From Glacieibacterium sp038210595 (GTDB taxonomy: Bacteria > Pseudomonadota > Alphaproteobacteria > Sphingomonadales > Sphingomonadaceae): DNA of 11,298 nt. The notes below the pieces were generated by a model. That model searched no databases and was not told the DNA's origin. It was given only the letters and a program-made list of their open reading frames with translations. Shown here piece after piece: positions 7,510-11,298 of this stretch. Position numbers and translations under genes: made by a program. The stretch is from the NCBI GenBank assembly GCA_038210595.1, contig JBBQWN010000053.1, positions 1-11,298 on the forward strand, read 5' to 3'. How positions within the stretch are numbered: position 1 is the first letter of the stretch; every line of letters begins with the position of its first letter.

Positions 7510-7958
7510 GCGAGCGACTCCTCCTCCCCTGCGGGGAGGGGGCCGCCCTGCCCCCCTCCCGGAACGGGAGGGGTAGGGGGTGCGACTTTCACGCGCTCGG
7601 CCCTGCGAAGTTCAGGCCGCACCCGCGCCGCCTCCCATATCGCCCGCACGACGCCGTCGATGTTTTCGGACACTTCCTGATTGCCGAAACGCAGCACCTG
7701 AAATCCCTTGGCCTCGATATACGTCTGCCGCGCCACATCACGTGGCCCGCCGTGCTGGCTGCCGTCGATCTCCACGACCAGCAGCCGCGATCTCGCAACG
7801 AAGTCGGCGATAAATGGCCCGATCGCGATCTGCCGGCTGAACTTGATGCCATCGAGCTGGCTACCGCGTAGCCGGTGCCAAACCTTGCGCTCCGCGATCG
7901 TCGGGAGGTTCCGCATCGTTTGCGCGCGTTCGCGTTGAACTGTCGGGATGAACTTCAT
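7506..7958 (-). CDS. DUF559 (Vsr-like PD-(D/E)XK endonuclease fold) protein
   Basis: 150 residues from ATG 7958, which has GAGGGG about 5 nt upstream; a possible in-frame GTG at 7982 is less well placed. The core is typical of DUF559, related in fold to very-short-patch repair endonucleases: AERKVWHRLRGSQLDGIKFSRQ (split here as AERKVWHRLR and GIKFSRQ), then IADFVARSRLLVVEIDGSQH with D52, E63, D65 and H69 as candidate active-site residues, then GFQVLRFGNQEV. Residues about 125-150 (APPTPPVPGGGQGG onward) are encoded by the left terminal repeat of the unit, so the tail is probably not functional. It lies between yqeY and dnaG, genes otherwise adjacent, and its TGA overlaps the dnaG GTG. The actual activity is unknown. 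Confidence 0.85.
   Translation of the reverse strand: MKFIPTVQRERAQTMRNLPTIAERKVWHRLRGSQLDGIKFSRQIAIGPFIADFVARSRLLVVEIDGSQHGGPRDVARQTYIEAKGFQVLRFGNQEVSENIDGVVRAIWEAARVRPELRRAERVKVAPPTPPVPGGGQGGPLPAGEEESLA
7510..7582. repeat. Left terminal repeat of the DUF559 unit (two palindromes)
   Basis: A composite arm. The outer palindrome is CCTCCCC-TGC-GGGGAGG (about 7524-7540) and the inner one is CCCCTCCCG-GAA-CGGGAGGGG (7553-7573). The right arm has only one palindrome, so this side looks like it gained an extra copy. The arm encodes the Pro/Gly-rich end of the DUF559 protein. Confidence 0.75.
7518..7524 (-). promoter_or_regulatory. Ribosome binding site of dnaG, supplied by the repeat
   Basis: Minus-strand GGAGGAG, 8 nt before the dnaG GTG. 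It is part of the terminal repeat of the DUF559 unit, so dnaG translation now depends on inserted sequence plus coupling to the overlapping DUF559 stop. Confidence 0.65.
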
Positions 7959-7979
7959 CTCGTCCCCTCGCGTAAGTCC

Positions 7980-8020
7980 CACCCCTAACCCCTCCCGTTC
8001 CGGGAGGGGGACTCGCTCGC
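7980..8020. repeat. Right terminal repeat of the DUF559 unit
   Basis: The single palindrome CCCCTCCCG-TTC-CGGGAGGGG (7989-8009) plus the outer end ACTCGCTCGC (8011-8020), inverted relative to the left arm. As RNA on the minus strand it would fold just after the yqeY stop. Confidence 0.75.
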
Positions 8021-8028
8021 TGATGCTA

Positions 8029-8035
8029 CTCCTTT
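8029..8035 (-). promoter_or_regulatory. Stranded Shine-Dalgarno, probably the original dnaG site
   Basis: Minus-strand AAAGGAG directly after the yqeY TAG. No start codon follows at a usable distance today; the DUF559 unit begins 8 bp further on. If the unit were removed, this motif would stand about 9 nt before the dnaG GTG. That it once served dnaG is inference from this spacing. Confidence 0.5.
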
Positions 8036-8488
8036 CTACCCCAGCGCCGCCTTCACCATCGCGCTCGCGCTGCCCATGTCGATCTGCCCGGCGAACTTCT
8101 CGCGCACCGCGGCCATGACCTTGCCCATGTCCTTGAGGCTCGTCGCGCCCATCTCGGTGACCAGCGCGCGCACCGCCGCCTGGGCTTCGCCGGCCGACAT
8201 CTGCGCCGGCATGAAGCCCTCGATCACGCCAAGCTCGGCGCGCTCGGCGTCGGCCAGTTCGGGGCGCTCGCCCTTGACGTACATCTCGATCGATTCGCGG
8301 CGCTGCTTGGCCATCTTGGACAGCACGTCCGCCACCAGCACGTCGTCGTCGGCGGGCGCCGTGCCCGTTCTCAACTCGATGTCCTTGTTCTTCAGCGCCG
8401 CCGAAATCAGGCGCAGCGTGCCCAGCCGGACGCTCTCCTTGGCCTTCATAGCGGTGATCGTCGCGGCCTTGATGTCGTCGCGGATCAT
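8036..8488 (-). CDS. yqeY: GatB/YqeY domain-containing protein
   Basis: 150 residues, starting MIRDDIKAATITAMKAKE and carrying the family signatures RLGTLRLISAALKNKDIE, KMAKQRRESIEMYVKGERPE, EGFMPAQMS and KDMGKVMAAVREKFAGQIDM. The fold resembles the C-terminal tRNA-handling domain of GatB, the Asp/Glu-tRNA amidotransferase subunit; the role of free-standing YqeY is not firmly established. ATG 8488 has GAGGGG 6 nt upstream and begins the conserved N-terminus. In many proteobacteria the gene lies directly before dnaG and rpoD, as here apart from the inserted unit. It is divergent from carA across a 126-bp gap. Confidence 0.95.
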   Translation of the reverse strand: MIRDDIKAATITAMKAKESVRLGTLRLISAALKNKDIELRTGTAPADDDVLVADVLSKMAKQRRESIEMYVKGERPELADAERAELGVIEGFMPAQMSAGEAQAAVRALVTEMGATSLKDMGKVMAAVREKFAGQIDMGSASAMVKAALG

Positions 8489-8548
8489 GCGCGCCCCCTC
8501 GCTTTTTGTGAGCACCTAGGCTAGGGCATCCGCTTGCCGATTCATAGA

Positions 8549-8577
8549 TTGACGCCGCCGGGCCGGGCCTCTAGTCC
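8549..8577 (+). promoter_or_regulatory. Weak candidate promoter of carA
   Basis: TTGACG (8549-8554), 17 bp, TAGTCC (8572-8577). The -35 is good, the -10 poor. An 8-bp inverted repeat (8556-8563 with 8578-8585) overlaps the spacer and the start of the leader and could fold in the transcript or be a protein site. There is no poly-T after it. Confidence 0.35.
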
Positions 8578-8614
8578 GCCCGGCGTTTGCCCGCCCGAGC
8601 CCTAAGGAAACGCT

Positions 8615-9775
8615 TTGCCCGAGACCCCTTCCGCGCAACCTCAAGGCGCAACCGGGGTATTGGTATTGGCGGACGGCACCATCGTCTGGGGCCGCGGCTG
8701 CGGCGCGGAAGGGTCGGCGGTCGGCGAGGTCTGCTTCAACACCGCGATGACCGGCTATCAGGAGGCGATGACCGATCCGTCCTACGCGGCACAGATCATC
8801 GCCTTCACCTTCCCGCACATCGGCAATGTCGGCGCCAACAACGAGGACGTCGAGGCGACCAACCCGCACGCACTCGGCTGCATCCTGCGCGAGGACATCA
8901 GCGAGGCCGCGAACTTCCGCGCGACGCGGACCTTCGACGACTGGCTGCGCGGCTGGGGCCGCATCGGGCTGAGCGGCGTCGACACCCGCGCGCTGACCCG
9001 CCGCATCCGCATTCTCGGCGCGCCGAACGCGGTGATCGCGCACAACGCGAACGGAGAGTTCGACATCCCCGCGCTGCTCGCCCAGGCGCAGGCGTGGCCC
9101 GGCCTCGAAGGCATGGACCTCGCCAAGGAGGTTTCCGCGACCCAGAGCTACACCTGGGACGACGGCCTGTGGACGCTCGGGGCAGGGTACGCGACCCACG
9201 CCGCCAATCCCGACGGCCCGCACGTCGTCGCCGTCGACTACGGCATGAAGCGCAACATCCTGCGCAACCTCGTCGCCGCCGGCGCGCGCGTGACGGTGGT
9301 GCCCGCGACCGCGACCTACGACGAGATCATGGCGCACCGGCCCGACGGCATCTTCCTGTCGAACGGCCCCGGCGACCCGGCCGCGACCGGTGTGTACGCG
9401 GTGCCGGTCATCCAGCAGGTGCTGAACGGCGGCACGCCGCTGTTCGGCATCTGCCTCGGCCACCAGATGCTCGGCCTCGCGGTGGGTGCGAAGACCTACA
9501 AGATGCACCAGGGCCACCGCGGCGCCAACCACCCGGTCAAGCGCCTCGACGACGGCCGCGTCGAGATCACCAGCATGAACCACGGCTTCGCGGTCGAGGC
9601 GGACACGCTGCCGGCGAATGCCCGCGCGACGCACGTGTCGCTGTTCGACGGCTCGCTAGCGGGCCTCGAACTCACCGACCGGAGCGCCTTCAGCGTCCAG
9701 TACCACCCCGAAGCCAGCCCGGGCCCGCAGGACAGCCACTATCTGTTCGAGCGGTTCGTGGGGTCTCTGCGGTGA
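8615..9775 (+). CDS. carA: Carbamoyl-phosphate synthase small (glutaminase) subunit
   Basis: Hydrolyses glutamine and passes ammonia to CarB to form carbamoyl phosphate for pyrimidine and arginine synthesis. 386 residues. The N-terminal CarA domain includes GEVCFNTAMTGYQEAMTDPSY (in two stretches, from residue 37) and FTFPHIGNVGANNED. The class I glutaminase domain carries the nucleophile C280 (LFGICLGHQMLGL) and the H364/E366 pair (VQYHPEASPG), with LSNGPGDP at 248-255. The start is TTG at 8615, chosen because AAGGA lies 6 nt before it and no ATG is near. It overlaps the following lipoprotein gene by GTGA. Confidence 0.98.
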   Translation: MPETPSAQPQGATGVLVLADGTIVWGRGCGAEGSAVGEVCFNTAMTGYQEAMTDPSYAAQIIAFTFPHIGNVGANNEDVEATNPHALGCILREDISEAANFRATRTFDDWLRGWGRIGLSGVDTRALTRRIRILGAPNAVIAHNANGEFDIPALLAQAQAWPGLEGMDLAKEVSATQSYTWDDGLWTLGAGYATHAANPDGPHVVAVDYGMKRNILRNLVAAGARVTVVPATATYDEIMAHRPDGIFLSNGPGDPAATGVYAVPVIQQVLNGGTPLFGICLGHQMLGLAVGAKTYKMHQGHRGANHPVKRLDDGRVEITSMNHGFAVEADTLPANARATHVSLFDGSLAGLELTDRSAFSVQYHPEASPGPQDSHYLFERFVGSLR

Positions 9776-10074
9776 GACTGGGTGGGGTTCTTTCCTTGGC
9801 TGGAGCGATCCCGCTCGCAGGCTGCTTTCCATTCGACGAGTCCGGACTGGCGAATGCAACGAGGAGCCAGGTCGTAACCGCAATGCAAGCGTGCGGTGTC
9901 AGTTCACGCACTCTCGAAGCTGACCCTAAACAGGGTGGGCGGATGGTCATCGACTATGACAGCAACGAGATTGGCATCGTTGGCAAAAGCGAATGCGTCG
10001 AGCGCTTGCTCAGTAAGCAGGGCGTAGGCGCAACTGCATTTGGGCCCGTCGAGAAGAAAGCAAGCACGTACTAA
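9772..10074 (+). CDS. Small predicted lipoprotein between carA and carB
   Basis: Not recognised. 100 residues from GTG 9772, which overlaps the carA TGA by 4 nt. The signal sequence MRLGGVLSLAGAIPLAGC ends in the lipobox LAGC, so C18 would be lipidated. The mature part has Cys 41 and 75, a Gln/Thr/Ser-rich segment and DYDSNEIGIVGKSECVERLL. Its TAA shares an A with the ATG of the first carB copy (TAATG), so it is translationally tied to both neighbours as the operon stood before the toxin-antitoxin insertion. Three lines counted by hand (9841-10020) give about 57% GC against 72% for one carA line, which suggests later acquisition. No link to carbamoyl phosphate synthesis can be seen. Confidence 0.75.
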   Translation: MRLGGVLSLAGAIPLAGCFPFDESGLANATRSQVVTAMQACGVSSRTLEADPKQGGRMVIDYDSNEIGIVGKSECVERLLSKQGVGATAFGPVEKKASTY

Positions 10075-10146
10075 TGCCCAAACGCACCGACATCTCCTCC
10101 ATCCTGATCATCGGCGCCGGCCCCATCATCATCGGGCAGGCGTGCG
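10074..10146 (+). pseudogene. carB: Severed 5' end of carB (first repeat copy)
   Basis: Encodes MPKRTDISSILIIGAGPIII and GQAC, the first 24 residues of CarB, then leaves carB sequence inside codon 25 and runs antisense through the toxin gene to a stop at 10367. The ATG shares a base with the lipoprotein stop, so this is probably the original carB start. It keeps Ile at residue 7, as E. coli CarB does. It may still be translated into a short useless peptide. Confidence 0.9.
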
Positions 10147-10151
10147 GCGCG

Positions 10152-10565
10152 TCAGTCGCCCCAGGGATCGATCAGCTTCACCCCCGTCCACGCGAAGTCC
10201 TTCACATTGCGCGTCGCCAATTTCGCATCGCGCGCGATGGCCTGAGCGGCGAGCTGAATGTCGATAACTTGCGGCTTGCGCGCCTTCACTTCGGGGAAGG
10301 CGGCAATCCGGCCGTAGATATAGGCATCGGCGCGGTCGAACAGCCACGTCTGGCCCCAATAGCGTGACTCGAGCCCGTCGAGCCATGCGGCGAGGAAAGC
10401 GCGCTTGTCCGCCCGCTCGAGCAATTCGATGCCGTAGCGGATTTCGGCGATCACCAGCGTCGACAGCGCCAGATCGTCGTCATGCGCTTCCAGCCAAGCC
10501 AGCACGGCGGGGTCGCCGTGCGGCTTGGTCAGTTCGCTCCAGACGTTGGTGTCGACGAGGATCAA
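10152..10565 (-). CDS. fitB: PIN-domain toxin, FitB/VapC type
   Basis: Ribonuclease toxin, 137 residues. The PIN-domain acidic residues are in place: D5 (MILVDTNVWSEL), E41 (LVIAEIRYGIELL), D102 (VIDIQLAAQAI), and N120 with D123 (LATRNVKDF). The pattern RYGIELL and the final GVKLIDPW are typical of the FitB branch. The start is TTG at 10565, overlapping the antitoxin stop by TTGA, the usual antitoxin-first arrangement. All catalytic residues are intact, so it is probably active. It runs opposite to car and ends 5 bp from the severed carB fragment with no terminator visible, so its message would continue antisense into the lipoprotein gene and carA. Confidence 0.92.
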   Translation of the reverse strand: MILVDTNVWSELTKPHGDPAVLAWLEAHDDDLALSTLVIAEIRYGIELLERADKRAFLAAWLDGLESRYWGQTWLFDRADAYIYGRIAAFPEVKARKPQVIDIQLAAQAIARDAKLATRNVKDFAWTGVKLIDPWGD

Positions 10566-10945
10566 AACTCCGGCGCGTCCAATTCGGTGCTCAACCCCGG
10601 CGGCGGGTCGAAGCCGACGCCGCCCGCCAGCCGCCGCAATTCCGCCATCGCATCCTTGGCGGACTTGAAGCGGATTTCGGCATGTCTGCGACGGTCGGAC
10701 CCGTCGTCATCCCCCCCGTCCGCCGCCCGCAGCAGTTCGCGGATCGCGTCGGGGGCGGGGCGCGCGGACTGGAACGCCTGCGGTGCTTCGGCAACGCGGC
10801 CCGTGGGGGCGCCCGCGTCGCCGAAATCCGCGTCGATCACGAGTTGACGCAGATGTTCCTCCATCGAGCGGCCATGCGCCGCCGCGACTTGGCGAAACCG
10901 GTGCTTGGCATCATCGGGCACATTCCGAACGGTAAAGGTCGCCAC
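10562..10945 (-). CDS. fitA: Ribbon-helix-helix antitoxin, FitA/VapB type
   Basis: 127 residues. The N-terminal part, ATFTVRNVPDDAKHRFRQVA followed by AAHGRSMEEHLRQLV, is the FitA-type DNA-binding domain. The start is GTG at 10945 with AAGGGAG 7 nt upstream; no in-frame ATG exists nearby. It is longer than the roughly 80 residues usual for FitA: residues about 45-127 hold a linker with an acidic patch (GGDDDGSD, 77-84) and a C-terminal helix region (KSAKDAMAELRRLAGG) that should wrap the toxin. The 4-nt overlap with the toxin gene indicates coupled translation. Autorepression at its own promoter is expected from the family. Confidence 0.88.
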   Translation of the reverse strand: MATFTVRNVPDDAKHRFRQVAAAHGRSMEEHLRQLVIDADFGDAGAPTGRVAEAPQAFQSARPAPDAIRELLRAADGGDDDGSDRRRHAEIRFKSAKDAMAELRRLAGGVGFDPPPGLSTELDAPEF

Positions 10946-10965
10946 ATCGCATCTCCCTTGCCAGC

Positions 10966-10994
10966 AATGTATGCAATGAAAGCATAGTCGTCAA
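10966..10994 (-). promoter_or_regulatory. Promoter and possible operator of fitAB, touching the carB start codon
   Basis: Minus-strand TTGACG (10989-10994), 17 bp, TACATT (10966-10971), predicting a short leader with AAGGGAG. The -35 includes the A of the carB ATG. The plus strand shows the direct repeat GCAATG-TAT-GCAATG (10964-10978) across the -10, a possible FitA site. Confidence 0.55.
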
Positions 10995-11298
10995 TGCCCA
11001 AACGCACCGACCTCTCTTCCATTCTGATCATCGGCGCCGGCCCCATCATCATCGGGCAGGCGTGCGAGTTCGACTATTCGGGCACCCAGGCGTGCAAGGC
11101 GCTGAAGGCGGAGGGGTACCGGATCATCCTGGTCAACTCGAACCCCGCCACCATCATGACCGACCCGGAGATGGCCGACGCGACCTACGTCGAGCCGATC
11201 ACGCCCGAGGTCGTCGCCAAGATCATCGCCAAGGAGCGGCCCGACGCGGTGCTACCGACGATGGGCGGGCAGACGGCGCTCAACACCGCGCTGGCGCT
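10994..11298 (+). CDS. carB: Carbamoyl-phosphate synthase large subunit, partial (start only)
   Basis: Synthesises carbamoyl phosphate from bicarbonate, ATP and the ammonia delivered by CarA. The visible 101 residues follow E. coli CarB closely: MPKRTDLSSILIIGAGPIII then GQACEFDYSGTQACKALKAE, NSNPATIMTDPEMADATYVE and KERPDAVLPTMGGQTALNTA. The frame is open at the window edge. The ATG is no longer coupled to an upstream stop and I see no Shine-Dalgarno in front of it (the preceding bases are AGCATAGTCGTCA). Transcription from carA would have to cross the 920-bp insertion; a plus-strand promoter is not evident in the 48 bp between fitA and this ATG. Residue 7 is Leu where copy 1 has Ile. Confidence 0.97.
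   Translation, partial: MPKRTDLSSILIIGAGPIIIGQACEFDYSGTQACKALKAEGYRIILVNSNPATIMTDPEMADATYVEPITPEVVAKIIAKERPDAVLPTMGGQTALNTALA

Larger units (their letters stand above)
7510..8020. mobile_element. DUF559 cassette bounded by terminal inverted repeats
   Basis: The outermost 19 bp at 7510-7528 and 8002-8020 are inverted copies with two mismatches (both begin GCGAGCGA reading inward). Inside these, 7551-7582 and 7980-8011 are inverted copies matching at 29 of 32 positions, each built on a 9-bp-stem palindrome (7553-7573 and 7989-8009). The unit carries only the DUF559 gene and no transposase. It ends one base before the dnaG GTG (7509) and 15 bp beyond the yqeY stop codon. No target duplication is evident. 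I infer a small mobile or repeat-mobilised unit; the transfer mechanism is unknown. Confidence 0.65.
10074..11066. mobile_element. fitAB cassette between 73-bp direct repeats of the carB 5' end
   Basis: Direct repeats 10074-10146 and 10994-11066 match at 70 of 73 positions; all three differences lie in the first 30 bases and the last 40 are identical. The 847 bp between them hold only the toxin-antitoxin pair, whose toxin stop is 5 bp from the left repeat. The second repeat continues into intact carB. The pattern fits Campbell-type (single-crossover) integration of a circle that carried a carB 5' copy. No integrase is present, so the agent is unknown. Confidence 0.7.

Noticed and set aside
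7510..8020. CRISPR-like or classic insertion sequence
   Set aside because: Only two inverted arms, no spaced direct repeats, no transposase and no target duplication.
8556..8585. Attenuator (terminator) in the carA leader
   Set aside because: An 8-bp stem exists but its loop is 14 bases and no T run follows, so I keep it only as a note with the candidate promoter.
8516..9634. 372-codon minus-strand open frame opposite carA
   Set aside because: Antisense shadow of carA; low-complexity Arg/Ala/Val product, and carA has all catalytic residues.
8587..9771. Upstream part of the plus-strand frame that ends at 10074
   Set aside because: This stretch is out of frame within carA and Arg/Pro-rich; only the last 100 codons, from GTG 9772, look like a real gene.
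10147..10367. Continuation of the severed carB frame as a 97-residue protein
   Set aside because: After residue 24 it is the antisense of the toxin gene; treated as a pseudogene fragment.
10837..11052. 71-codon minus-strand frame beginning inside carB and covering the fitA start
   Set aside because: Out of frame with the FitA-type domain and antisense to carB; the GTG-initiated frame has the recognisable antitoxin.
1..11298. tRNA, rRNA or riboswitch genes
   Set aside because: No cloverleaf with conserved arms, no rRNA signature stretches and no recognised riboswitch core were seen by eye on either strand; a covariance search was not possible.

Overview
The window is GC-rich chromosomal DNA from an alphaproteobacterium, most likely a sphingomonad (Sphingomonas or a close relative). 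I infer this from protein sequence: ribosomal protein L9 with a long acidic Ala/Glu tail, S6 with a Gly/Arg/Asp tail, RpoD with an acidic insert, DUF3297, and the order yqeY-dnaG-rpoD. No search was run.

Left part, minus strand (1-3494). The start of rarA, cut by the window edge, lies behind a DUF3297 gene. A REP-like inverted repeat (967-1038) separates these from the ribosomal operon rpsF-rpsR-rplI. Upstream of rpsF there is a candidate promoter, a terminator-like hairpin and a second small hairpin. Two unrecognised genes follow, one for an exported protein and one for a four-helix membrane protein.

Centre, minus strand (3524-8488). This is the macromolecular-synthesis cluster yqeY-(DUF559)-dnaG-rpoD, closed by an intrinsic terminator just after rpoD. 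A 511-bp unit with terminal inverted repeats (7510-8020), carrying a DUF559 endonuclease-like gene, sits exactly between the yqeY stop and the dnaG start codon. It has separated a strong Shine-Dalgarno sequence from dnaG and supplies a new one from its own repeat.

Right part (8489-11298). On the plus strand are carA, a small lipoprotein gene that overlaps carA by 4 nt, and carB. carB is interrupted after 73 bp. A FitAB/VapBC-type toxin-antitoxin pair on the minus strand follows, and then the first 73 bp of carB appear again with 3 mismatches, this time continuing into the full gene. The arrangement looks like a cassette that integrated into the carB 5' end and rebuilt the gene behind itself, with the antitoxin promoter touching the new carB start codon.

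Main points: (1) the carB-targeting toxin-antitoxin cassette flanked by 73-bp direct repeats; (2) the repeat-bounded DUF559 cassette that rewires dnaG translation; (3) a lower-GC lipoprotein gene translationally coupled between carA and carB. Everything else is conserved housekeeping sequence.
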